A program made the position numbers and the translations under genes. A DNA stretch of 64,000 bases from positions 1,378,001-1,442,000 of the forward strand of contig LR746279.1 of NCBI GenBank assembly GCA_902729315.2, in the 5' to 3' direction. Source of the DNA: Spirodela intermedia. Taxonomy: Eukaryota; Streptophyta; Magnoliopsida; Alismatales; Araceae. The notes beneath the pieces were generated by a model. The model saw only the letters and a list, made by a program, of their open reading frames with translations. It had not been told where the DNA came from and searched no databases. Below are positions 10,271 to 21,319 of the stretch, piece after piece (position 1 is the stretch's first letter; the number at the start of each line of letters is the position of its first letter).

Positions 10271-11630
10271 TCTCCATTCATAGTGATATGATATGAGCAG
10301 CTTGAATCTAATATCCAATCATCTTTAAATCTAATAGACTAGATGGAGAAAATAAAATTATCACTCTCTTATTTCACAACGCTAACATGTGCTAAACTTT
10401 CAACGCAAGGAAACTCTTTTGAATCTTCAATTTGATGCTTTCTTTTTAGTTTTTAGTAAGAAATATTCAAATATTCCTTATAGAAACAATAGTTAGAAAA
10501 TTTATTTATGAATTTTGATTTAGATCCAAAGTCCTCTTTTTTATTTAGAGATTAATTTCTTGTCTTAAATTGATCTCTAGCAATAGAGCTTTTCAAAATT
10601 GCCATCCTTCTAGACAATCACAACTCATATCTTTATCTATTAAAAATTTATAAGACAAAGTATGTTTAAAATCTTCAATATAGATAGAATCTCTACGGAT
10701 AAAGTAAGCTTTTTGAAGTGTTTACTTGTCTGAGATTAAGAACAAAATAATAGTCATCTTAAAAAAAATGCATTGCTTCAAAAGGAGCTGGTAATAAGTG
10801 ACTTGATCACATGAAATGACTCAAACTTGGTCATAGTGAATATTATTTTTTCATAAATGATCTCCCATAAAATCTCATTTGACAAGATTAATTGAATTAT
10901 AATGAAAACCTTCTCATCTAGTTTCTATTTTTCTTCATGTATATATTTTTGCTACTTTCTCCTTCCTAAGTAGTAACTTCTGCAGTCTTTGATGTGGGTC
11001 AATAAAGTTTTCATCTCAACCGATCATATTCTGAAGTTCATGTTTCGGTCAAATTTTTCAATATCAGGTTTTATAGACACCTTCGTCATTTTCAAAATAC
11101 CAAAGTTAGAAACCAACGATGAACTGATATTTACGTTTTAGGAAAATGGGGGTCAAAATATGAATATGATGGCCTAGTATTATAGTGGAAGGGGCACAAA
11201 TATAAAATTCATAAATAATAGATGATATTAAAAAGGAAGAAAAAAGAGAAACATGCACCATAGATTAAATGCAGTACAGAGAGTGTAATACACCTTCTGA
11301 CCACTAAACCGGAAAGAGAAGATTCAGTACTTATGAAGAGGAATAAAGTGTGTCAATAAATGGGAGAGAATAATTCGCAACCAAAGCCACCAAATGGGAG
11401 AGTTGCTGATACCCTATTTATTGTTATTAGGAAGTAATGCCTTGTGTCTGACTTCTCTCTCCCTTAGCTCCCTTGTGATATCACTTTGACAATAAGACGG
11501 CGAGACTATGTGAGTACTCGTATCCAGTCTCCAAAGTGAAATAAAGGGAAAGGGGGAAGTCCAGGCAAACATCTCTCAATGGATTCAGTACTTGATGCAG
11601 TGAATCTGAGCCCCACCATCTTTCCGAGTA
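10271..11630. other. AT-rich intergenic stretch, no gene seen
   Basis: Strongly AT-rich with stops in every frame. I see no recognisable coding or repeat structure. The last 150 bases may be the decayed promoter of the P450 N-terminal fragment at 11,631. Confidence 0.5.
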
Positions 11631-11756
11631 ATGGAGGAACTGCCATCCTGGGCTAGCATCGTCCTCACGGGCTTCTTCTCGCTCATCTTCATCTTGAAAC
11701 TCTTTGTGCACCTCCAAGTCAAGCTGAACCTCCTGTACGGTCCCATGCTGTGGTAG
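11631..11756 (+). pseudogene. CYP93-like P450 N-terminal fragment
   Basis: An ATG opens a 41-codon frame reading MEELPSWASIVLTGFFSLIF and a basic/hydrophobic continuation, ending at TAG (11,754). It aligns with the membrane anchor of the P450 at 12,541 (MKDLLPWATVVLLGFVSLFF). Similarity ends where the proline-rich hinge should be. It sits about 0.9 kb upstream of the longest copy on the same strand. Confidence 0.8.
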
Positions 11757-12459
11757 GATATGATCGAGTTACATCGATCTGTAGACAGAAACTGCAGCCA
11801 TATAATGCATACTGCTTTCTTTTCTGGTTCGCCCGGTTCAATGGTTCTATACGAATTAACGGCGCAAAGAAAATCCCTGGGCAAGATACGACAACCCGAA
11901 ATCGAATTCGTGGGCGGTACTGATGCGTTTGACAAAGAAGGTTCCTGTGGTAATAAATGACGACTCTAACTAAAATTCACGGAACAAATTGACTCATTGC
12001 TACGCGCTGAAGACGGTGGAACTCGCAGCTCCGGAGTGTGCAGTTGCAACTGAGAGTTCTTTCAGAGATGGTTAACAAAGAAGGACGAAAAGGGCGCGAG
12101 AAAGACGAAGGGGTTGTCCCCATCTCAACCGTAAGCTTCAGTACGACTTTCGGCAAACTGCCCGATCGCAACGCTGACGAAGAAATCGGTCCGCTAGGCT
12201 TCACATCGAAAGTTATTTTTTATTAAAATAATTCAGGTTAAACATTTCGCGCTTCGGCCGTAGAGTTTTCTCTCCTCTGATCGAGGGCATCTCCGTATCA
12301 GGCCCGTCGTTGACCGCTGACGCTTCGTCCGTCCGCTACTTAATTGGCCGTTTGCAGATATTTAAAAATTGAAAGCAACATTTATGGGCCGGTGACTTGA
12401 ACACTAAAATGATATCTAACCGAACGATTTCCCATCGGCAAATCGTGCATGTAAACCTC
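11757..12459. other. Spacer upstream of the longest P450 copy
   Basis: No gene is seen. The short plus-strand frame 12,038-12,226 has no family resemblance. The final 100 bases are P450 promoter; similar sequence is found upstream of the antisense N-terminal fragment at 26,743. Confidence 0.45.
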
Positions 12460-12466
12460 TATAAAT
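12460..12466 (+). promoter_or_regulatory. Probable TATA box of the P450 gene
   Basis: TATAAAT about 75 bases before the ATG at 12,541. The equivalent position upstream of the antisense fragment at 26,743 reads TAGAAAT, so the TATA box is lost there. Confidence 0.55.
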
Positions 12467-12540
12467 CGATGCTCGACAAAAGCCTAAGGCCTGCGTGCTA
12501 ACATCTGGTGTCACCCAAGATCCCTCATCTCTCTCAGACA

Positions 12541-14189
12541 TGAAGGACCTGTTGCCCTGGGCTACCGTCGTCCTCTTGGGCTTCGTCTCTCTTTTCTTCA
12601 TCATGAAGCTCTTTTCGTACTTCCAACCCAAGCCCAGCCTCCCCCCCAGCCCCATGGCATTGCCGGTTATTGGGCACTTACACCTAATCGGCTACAGAGT
12701 CCATCAGTCTTTTCACAAGCTCTCAGCGATCCTCCGTCCGTTGCTCCACGTTATGCTTGGTTCCGTCCCCTTTATCGTGGCTTCCGACGCAGCCGCCGCC
12801 AGAGATATTCTCAGGGAGCACGAAAAGTGCTTTGTCGACCGAAAAGCCGCGGAAACTATAACCCGCCTGACCTACGAAGGTCGTAGCTTCGTCTTCTCAC
12901 CCTACGGTGACTACTGGAGGTTCATGAAGAAGCTGGCGTGACGGAGGCGCTGGGAGCTGGGAGTTTGAAGGAGCTCCAGTGGATCAGGAAAGAGGAGGTA
13001 CGAAAGCTCTTGGGACTGTTGTACGAAAAAGCTGAGAGGAGACAAGACGTGGACTTCGGGGCGGCTCTTAAGAGTCTCAGCAACAACGTGATCTGCCAGA
13101 TGACCGTGGGGAGGAGTTTTTGCCAAACGGACGGAGAGGTGAACCAAATGATGAATATAGTGGAGGAAACGATGACTGTCATGGGCACACCGAACGTGGC
13201 GGACTTCGTCGGATTCTGTGGGAACATCGATCTGCAGCAGCTCAGAAGGAGGGCCGACAAGGTTCACTGCAGCTTCGACAATCTGATGGAGCGGATCCTC
13301 GTGGAGGAAGAGAATGCAAGGAAAGAGAACCCCCCTAAGACTGCTGCTGCTGGAGCTGCCCGTTGTCTCCAGGTGCTTCTCGACATCCACATATCGAAGG
13401 AGGGGAGTACGGAGAAGCGGATGACCAGAGAGCACATTAATAGCCTGATTCACGTAACTACGAGAGCTAAAACCACCACCATCCTCTTCAGCTTTCTGTC
13501 GGGATTTCACGGTCCTCCGTGTAACCCGGTTTTGCAGTCGATTTTCCCTGACTTTCGTTTCCTTTCCAAGCAGGATCTCTCTTGGGCGCCACAGACACGA
13601 CGTCCGTCACGGTGGAATGGGCCTTGGCAGAGCTGAGAAACCATCCCACCATCCTGCGAGACGCAAGGCGAGAGATCGACACGGTTGTTGGGTTATCGAG
13701 GTTGGTGGAGGAGTCGGACGTACCAAACCTTCCCTTCCTACTGGCGATCGTAAAAGAGACGCTCAGGCTCCACCCCGCCTTTCCCATCTTCCCGCGTCAT
13801 TCGAACGCCCCGTGCAAGGCCAGGGGCTACTCTATTCCGGCCGACACCAGAGTCGCGATCAATGTTTCGGCAATTGGGAGAGACCCGACCCACTGGGACA
13901 ACCCGCTGGAGTTTCAGCCGGAGAGGTTCACGGCCAGTGGGCGGAGTTTCGGCGTTGACGTGAAGGGGCAGCACTTCCATCTCTTGCCCTTTGGGGCCGG
14001 CAGGAGGATATGTCCGGGTCATCCTTGGCACTGCCGCTGATTCAGACTACCCTGGCGACCGTGATACAGTGCTTCGACATGAGTGTCGTGGGTGGGGTGG
14101 CGGACATGACGGAGGGGCACGGGGCAACCCTAACGAGAGCTCACCGGCTGGTTTGCACACCCAAGACCCGACTAACCTTTCTTCCTTGA
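12541..14189 (+). pseudogene. CYP93-like cytochrome P450, near full length, three single-base frameshifts
   Basis: Class II microsomal P450 resembling CYP93, a family that includes flavone synthase II and other flavonoid/triterpenoid oxidases. Exon 1 (12,541-13,453) holds the membrane anchor, the hinge LPPSPMALPVIGHLHLIG and the C-helix SPYGDYWRFMKKLA. Intron 13,454-13,573 (CAC|GTAACT to AAGCAG) is at the usual CYP93 position. Exon 2 holds the I helix [16 protein letters not shown], Exx[13 protein letters not shown] and the heme loop [11 protein letters not shown], then a tail ending RLTFLP-stop. Three apparent one-base losses break the frame: near 12,937 (after KKLA), near 13,580 (start of exon 2, where the minus-strand copy reads DLF intact) and near 14,020 (after CPG). 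Catalytic motifs are otherwise intact, so decay is recent or some breaks are sequence errors. Subfamily and substrate cannot be assigned. Confidence 0.85.
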
Positions 14190-14417
14190 AGGCCGGTCAA
14201 CATCAGCACACTCCCAGTAGAGGCCTGCTTTTAATGTTGTCATTTATAACCTTTAAATTTGGGTAGTAGGTCAAGTACTGGGAGCTGTCATCCAGGGGAT
14301 CTGTCCGAAGTCATGAATAATATCTTACTGTCATGTTCTGAAAGCAGCTCTTTAACATTCTTCCGGTTGAAATTCTGGGTGAGGAGAGCTTCTGGGTGAT
14401 GGATTGGGGTTGGGTAT
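14190..14417. other. P450 3' flank up to the copia insertion
   Basis: Short 3' flanking sequence; nothing else is seen before the LTR at 14,418. Confidence 0.5.
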
Positions 14418-14600
14418 TGTTAGTATTTAATACAAAAAATATTTCTCATTTTTTTGTCTGTATTAAGCCCTTTTTTATCTTTTAGTGGGCTAAAGTCATC
14501 ATGTCTTTTAGTGGGCCATAAGAGGCCAGTCTATTTAATGTGTGACTATAAATACTCTTCTCTCTCTCTCTCTCTCTCATTTCATATAGAATTTCCTACA
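14418..14600 (+). repeat. 5' LTR of the copia element
   Basis: Starts TGTTAGTATTTAATA and ends TTTCCTACA (TG...CA), 183 bp. It aligns with the 3' LTR but is clearly diverged, lacks part of its tail and has a longer CT run. It includes a TATAAATA box near 14,547. Confidence 0.9.
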
Positions 14601-14602
14601 AG

Positions 14603-14614
14603 TGGTATCAGAGT
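14603..14614 (+). promoter_or_regulatory. Primer binding site (initiator tRNA-Met type)
   Basis: TGGTATCAGAGT lies two bases after the 5' LTR and is one base off the canonical plant copia PBS TGGTATCAGAGC. Confidence 0.9.
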
Positions 14615-17600
14615 GCTAGGTTCGTATATTACATGTTAGTTTTTCTATGGAGAGGCCAGTATCATCGTAAGAGAAGAAATTTGAGGTTTGTGAAAATTAT
14701 TTTGGATTTATGGAGATTTCTTGCCGTAGCAAAGATTCTGAAGATTTAAATCAACATTTATGTGAAGAGATATCGTCATAGATGGTGAGATGACGAATGG
14801 TAATCCCCTAAATTTATCACAACCCCTTGTTTCGTTTTTTAATAGAGAGAAATATGATTTCTGGAGCATTAAAATGAAGACATTTTTTATTTCTCAAGAT
14901 CTATGAGAATTAGTTGAGAGTGGAAATAAAGAAGGAGAAACTTCAATACAATAAAATATAGAATTTCATAAAAAGGATGTTAAGGCATTATTAGTTTTAC
15001 AACAATCAGTTTTAGAAGTAATTTTTTCACTAATTACTAATACATTAAGTTCATTTGAAGCATGAAATTTTTTGAAAGATGAATTTCATGGTGATAATAT
15101 TGTTATGAATGTGAAGCGTCAAACTCTTCATCAAGAATTTTAAAATATTTTTATGAAATCAGATCAATCAGAGCATAATTTCTTTTCTAGAGTTGTTGTT
15201 ATTATAATAAATCAAATGAGAATATTTGGTGAAGATATTTTTGAAAAAAAAATATTGAAATTCTTTTAAGAAGTTTACCTTATAAATTTAATCATATTAT
15301 TACTGCCATTGAACAATCTAAGGATTTATCTATTTATACCCAAAATGAGTTGACTGGAACATTGTTAGCACATGAAGAATGAATTAGTAAGTAAAAGGAA
15401 AAATCTATTGAACAAGCATTCCAAGCAAATGTTGAAATTTCAAAGAATAAAAAAAATAGTGAAGGTACATCTACACAATGAGGACGTGGTAGAGGACACT
15501 ATCAAAATAGAGGCCGTGGAAGAGGACATGGTAGATCATATTATGGGCAGCAAAGAAATGATGGAAGAAACTAACAAAATCAGAAATCAAATTACAAAAT
15601 TATGCAATATTATTTTGCAAGAAATATGGTCGCATTAAAGCATTTTGTTATGCAAAGGTAAAACAACAAGAAAATATGAGAGAAGGGAATTCTATACTAA
15701 TGTGTAATTTTTACAAGAAGTATGGTCATATTGAAGCAAATTGTTGAGACAAGAAAAAAGAGCAAACAAATATTGTTGAAGAAAATGATCAAAATAAGTT
15801 GTTTACCATTAATATTTCTTTAAGCTCAAGTTATATCAAATATATGATTTATTGATAGTGGTTGCAACAATCATATGGTAGGTGAATTTTTTTTTTTTCA
15901 GAATATTGACACTTTTATAGTTTGTGATGTTACTATTGGTGATGGAAATAGTGTGAAAATTGACAGTATTGGTACTACGGCTGTTCATACTAAATCATGG
16001 GCAAATACATTAATTCATGATATTTATTTTATTTCAAAATTAGCGCATAACTTGCTTAGTGTGAGTCAATTATTGAAATGTGACTTTATTGTTCATTTCA
16101 AAGATGATAAATGTGTTATCAAGTATAAGAAGAGTGGCATGGCTCTAATGATGATTTCTAAGGTTGGAAAGAGGATGTTTCCTCTTGATATTTCAAGACT
16201 TATTGATTTTGGCATGATTACAAAAGAAAATAATTTATCTTTACTTTGGCATATGCTTTATAGTCATTTAAACTTTAATGCATTGAAATTATTACATCAC
16301 AAGTAAATGGTTGTTGGTTTACTTTCTATTTCAGCAAATGACAAAGTATGTGAAAGATGTGTTTATGACAAACAACATCGATTATCATTTCCTATTAGTA
16401 AATCATAGAGAACAAGGTTTTCTCTTGAATTATTATATGCTGGTTTGTGTGGTCTAATGAGGACATTATCCTTGAATGGTAGTCGATATTTTTTATTGAT
16501 TGTTGATGACTTCACACGTATGAGTTGGGTTTATTTTATTTCTCATAAATCTGAAGTATTTAAGAAGTTTATTTATTTTATTACTTTTGCTGAAAAATCA
16601 AGTAGGTATGTTATTAAAACTCTTTGAACAGATCAAAGGAGAGAATTTATTTCTCATGAGTTTGAGTTATTTTATAAGAGGCATTGGAATTAAAAGACAA
16701 CTCACTATTATAAAAACTCTGGAGCAAAATGGTATTACTGAAAGAAAGAATATAACTATCGTGGAAATGGCTAGAAGTATGCTTAGTGAGAAACATCTCC
16801 TTAATGATTTTTGGACTAAAGTCATTACAACTTCTATTTATATTTTAAATACATCTCCTACAAAAGTGGTGAGGAATATGACTCCTTATGAAACTTGATG
16901 TCATCGAAAGCCTAATGTTGGTCATTTAAAAGTTTTTGGTTTCATATCTTATACTTTATTTGATGCTGATGATTATGGTAAGATGGACAAAAAGAGTGAA
17001 AAATGTATTTTTCTTGGATATAGTGATGAGAGTAAGGGTTATCAATTATATAATTATGAAATAAAAAGATTAATGATTCGTCGTGACATTATATTTGATG
17101 AATATGCTTGCTAGAAATCGGATGCAGATCTAATTTGTCAAATTTCTTCTTGTGAAAATGGGCAGCAAATTATGCAAAATGGTGAAGATTCAATAGGTGA
17201 AACTTCTACTTCATGTCTCACACTTTCAAGATCTTCTTCAAGAAATGCAAGTGGTATTAATGGCCAAAATGATTCAAGTCTAGATTCATTAAGCCCTCCG
17301 AGAAAGATAAAATCTTTATGTGATATTTATGAATTAAATGTTTTTGCTCTTATGATTGTAGAACCAACAAATTATGAGGAAGCACAAGGGAAAGATGAAT
17401 GGAAGAAGGCAATGCAAGAAAAAATTACAACTATTGAGAAGAATGATATATGAGAGTTGACAGATTTACGACAAAAGACAAAAGCAATTGGAGTCAAGTG
17501 GCTTTATAGAGTGAAATATAAATCGGATGAAAATGTTAACAAATATAAGGCAAGGTTAGTAGTGAAGTGATATGCACAGCTACAAGGTATTGATTACTTT

Positions 17601-17739
17601 GAAATATTTTCTTCAGTTATAAGATTTGAAACAGTCTATTGTTTTAACCGTGGCAACTCAAATGAAATGAATTTTTTTTCAAATTGATGTTAAATCAGCA
17701 TTTTTTAATAGTTATTTGAATGAAGATGTATATGTTGAG

Positions 17740-19547
17740 TGATGAGACTAAATCGTATGGTCGTTGAATGCACACGATTCAGTGTCAAAACAAAGTCCTA
17801 ATCTTACCAATTTATGATTAATCAAAGTAATGAATTAGTATAATGGTAATTAAGGGTCGAATCCACGGAGAATTAGGGAAATTTGAGAGATATCTTTGAA
17901 ATTCGGTCAAATCGGACGATGAAATTAGGTTAGAAATTAAGCAATTTAGTATATAAAGAAAGATAACTCAATTTTGAATCCACGGAATCAAAAATCAGGT
18001 GATTTGGATGAGAATTCGAAGAGTAATCGAAGTTTGAAGTTAAGAGAAATTTTCGTATCGCGAAATGATTAAAAACAGAAATTAAAACTAAATTAAACTT
18101 AATCTACAATAATTAAAGTAAAATTAACACTAAATGATGAAAGATTAAGATGAAAAAAAAAAATCTAACCCAAATTAGCCTTCGAAATGATCCAATTAAT
18201 CGCCGGATGCAAGGCTTTTCATTCCGAATTTTCGAAGACGAAAGAGGAGTTCAAGACTTGATTTCTTCCAATTATTTCAATAAAAAATTGAAATTAAACA
18301 TCTAACAGAAGAGGAAATGAGTTTCTAACACAATGCAAAAGATGGCGCGCGAATTGGAGCTCTAAACAAAGAGAATTTGAAGATTGATCACGGGCAGTTC
18401 TTCCGTCGCGAAGAACAGATTTTATAAAATTTGTAAATGATTGTGGCCGTCCGATCTTATGGAGTTGATCGCGATGGACGATCGCGATGAGACGTCTCTT
18501 CACGAATCGTCACGACAATTCGACGATCGTCCGATCGTGATCGTGCGGTTAAGATGTGATTAGATGTCCATCTGATGTGAATAATCTGGACCGTTATAAC
18601 TCTCGATCAGACGGTCGCGATTTATTCACTTAAGTGAGTATTTAGGCACGTGGTTGATCTCTGATCACGTGGACCTCGATTCCACGTGATCTACGCACGC
18701 TATTTGTCGCGATGTCGATCGGACGCACGAGATCACGCCACGCGTCCTGCACATAAGAAAACTAAGGGACTTAGTCCCACACGGGAAAAACAAAGGAGTA
18801 TATTCGGGTATATAAGATATGACGATTAAGAGGGATTAATACTTTGTCTTCCAATAATCGGAAGACCTATATACTTTATTAAATAAATATATATAGTAAA
18901 TATAAATACGCCGCGTGTCACATCAACGCCACGCAGGCACCCGCGTGCTGTCCACGTGGCAGAGCCACGTGGCCCCCGAGTACCACGTCGCATCCACGTG
19001 TACACGCGCGACATATAACCCCTTTCTGTGATTTTTTAATTAATTTAAAACATTTAAAAATCGAAAATAAATATAAATAAATTCAGAAAAATTCCAGAAA
19101 ATTCTATAAAATTGTAAAAATCATAACTTTCAAAATACGACTCCAAATTAATTCAAATTTGTTTTGTTGGATTCAAAATTGAATAATCTACCATTATAAA
19201 AGTCAAATTATTAAAATAAGAAGAGAATAAATTTTAATTAATTTTATACATTTATGTATTATATAAAATAAATTTATATAAATACATAAATGTTAATAAA
19301 TATCTTTTCTCTCATATTTTCACTCTTAAAACATGATTATGATCATAAATATAATTAGGATTAAAGATTGTAATGTGTAATTATTTATAATAATTCATAA
19401 TTTGGTGTATTTTAAGATCATAACATGAATTTACACAAAATGATAGAAATATACTTAAAATATGATAACATGCATATATTTGTAATGATTAATGCCTTAA
19501 TTTGCATTAATAATTATATAATTACATGCATAAATAGCATGTTATCA
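17740..19547. mobile_element. Nested 1.8-kb LTR-like insertion (candidate solo LTR) inside copia RT
   Basis: The copia RT frame is interrupted after TATGTTGAG and resumes with TTGAGCAATCACCAAG, giving a perfect 5-bp target duplication TTGAG (17,735-17,739 and 19,548-19,552). The insert begins TGATGAGACT and ends TGTTATCA (TG...CA with TGAT/ATCA ends). It has no coding capacity and carries near its start GGGTCGAATCCACGGAG, a motif I associate with LTRs of plant Ty3-type elements. The simplest reading is a solo LTR left after LTR-LTR recombination. A TRIM/LARD-type non-autonomous element is the alternative; I found no internal direct LTR pair. Confidence 0.8.
18647..19000. promoter_or_regulatory. 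Cluster of six CACGTG (G-box) motifs within the nested LTR
   Basis: CACGTG occurs at 18,647, 18,666, 18,683, 18,953, 18,966 and 18,995. Two of them form an 11-bp inverted repeat (18,663-18,673 and 18,681-18,691, GATCACGTGGA/TCCACGTGATC). G-boxes bind plant bHLH and bZIP factors; function here is inference. Confidence 0.6.
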
Positions 19548-20697
19548 TTGAGCAATCACCAAGTTTTATTTTTGAAGGAAGAGAGAATGAAGTGTATAAA
19601 TTGAAGAAGTCACTTTATGGCCTTAAACAAGCACCAAAAGCATGGTATAGTAGACTTGATTCATATTTTGACAACATCAATTTTATAGAAGTGATAACAA
19701 ATCAACACTTTATATCAAGACTCAAGATAAAGATATTTTGATAGTATATGTTTATGTTGATGATATTATATATATTGGATCTTCCTTGTCACTGATTTCA
19801 GATTTCAAGAATAGTATGTTGGCTGAATTTGATACGACAAATTTGGGATTATTTCATTATTTTCTTGGACTTCAAATTATTCAAAATGATCATGCTATAT
19901 TTATTTCACAAGAGAAATATGCATATGATGTGCTGAAAAAATTTAATATGTTTCATTGCAAGACTTGCTCTACTCCTATGAATATAAATGACAAGTTATG
20001 TCTTGATGATAGGATTGCAAAAACAAATGAGTACTTTTATAGAAGCATTGTAAGTATTTGACTCATACTTGCCTAAATATATTATTTTCAGTTGGTATGA
20101 TTTCAAGATTTATGCACTCATCATCTGTTCATCATCTTGGAGCAGCAAAAAGAATACTTTGATATGTGCGTGGCACTATTAATTATAAAATCCCATGTCA
20201 ACATGTTACTTAATTTAATTTTTCTGGTTATTTAGATAGTGATTGGGCAAGTTCTATTGATGATAGAAAAAGTACAAGTGATTTTGTTTTCAACTTTGGT
20301 TCAGGTGCAATCTCATGAATTTCTAAGAAGCAAGAGTCTACAGCATTATCATCTTCTTTGAAGTCGAATATATTGCTGCATCATTGGCTGCATAACAAGC
20401 AATATGAATGAGAAGGATTTTACAAGATATCAATATTCTACAATCAATGCCTACAGTTTATTGTGACAACGTGTCAACTATTTCTATGACGAAGAATCTA
20501 ATATTTTATGAAGGAACAAAGCATATTGAGATAAGACACCATTTTATTCGAGATTTAGTTGCTAAAATTTTATTGAAATGAAATTTTGTTCAACATTGGA
20601 TCAAGTGGCAAATGGCTTTACGAAGGCACTAGGACATCCTAAATTCGTGAAATTTAGAGAAGCTCTTGGTCTTAAATGTTTTTGCATTAAGGGGGAG

Positions 20698-20902
20698 TGT
20701 TAGTATTTAATGCAAAAATTATTTCTCATTTTTTTGCCTATATTAGGCCCTTTTTGGTCTTTAAATTGGGCTAAAGTTGTCGTCTTTTAGTGGGCCATAA
20801 GTGGCCATTCCATTTAATGTGTGGCTATAAATACTCTCCTCTCTTACTCTCTCTCCCAAATGATTGCTTCTCTTGCAGGTTTATTTCGTTATTTTTCCTA
20901 CA
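20698..20902 (+). repeat. 3' LTR of the copia element
   Basis: Starts TGTTAGTATTTAATG right after the polypurine tract and ends TTTTTCCTACA, 205 bp. The same end motif recurs in the minus-strand LTR at 37,094-37,262, so the two elements belong to one family. Confidence 0.9.
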
Positions 20903-21319
20903 CGTATAACCCAACATTTGGTTGATGCAATTTATGTTAGAATGAAAAATTTGATGACGGTCGGAGAGATTTCCACCAAAATTCCAACTTATCTAAAGCT
21001 AGAAGTTTCAGAGATTGAAGGGCGTTCAACGACGTAGAGATAGCTAAACATCAAGAGGTTGTCAGGCCCCCAGTGGGTCCAACATATTCCAATTGGAAGA
21101 AAGGTGTCCAGATGAAACCAACTTCCATGGCAATGCACTGCCTCAGCCCCTCCTCCTTAGGAGAACTCGGTCAATACTTTAGCGGAGGACAAATTAACCT
21201 TTAGGTATTAGAGTGGAGATTGGGGGGAGGGGCAGCTGCGGCTGAAGGAAAGAAGTGACCTTCTCGAACAGCCCTGCGGGATTCCAGTGTTCTTCAGAGC
21301 CCAAACTGGTTTCCTAATC
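20903..21319. other. Unassigned spacer between two copia elements
   Basis: No gene or repeat recognised. Confidence 0.4.

Larger units (their letters stand above)
14418..20902 (+). mobile_element. Ty1/copia retrotransposon with both LTRs, degenerate, with nested insertion
   Basis: Order from the left: 5' LTR, tRNA-Met primer site, gag (stops throughout), a knuckle-like CNFYKKYGHIEANC (about 15,702-15,743; second Cys replaced), protease/pre-integrase region (about 15,870-16,306), integrase (about 16,330-17,150), first part of reverse transcriptase (about 17,440-17,739), a foreign insertion (17,740-19,547), second part of reverse transcriptase with YVDDI (about 19,738-20,061), RNase H to about 20,690, polypurine tract AAGGGGGAG, 3' LTR. 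The domain order (integrase before RT) is copia. Multiple stops and frameshifts make it non-autonomous. Flanks GGTAT and CGTAT match at 4 of 5 positions, a plausible decayed target duplication. It inserted just downstream of the P450. Confidence 0.92.

Noticed and set aside
17850-17880. GGGTCGAATCCACGG, resembling a tRNA T-arm
   Set aside because: No acceptor, D or anticodon arms can be placed; the motif belongs to the LTR-like insertion.
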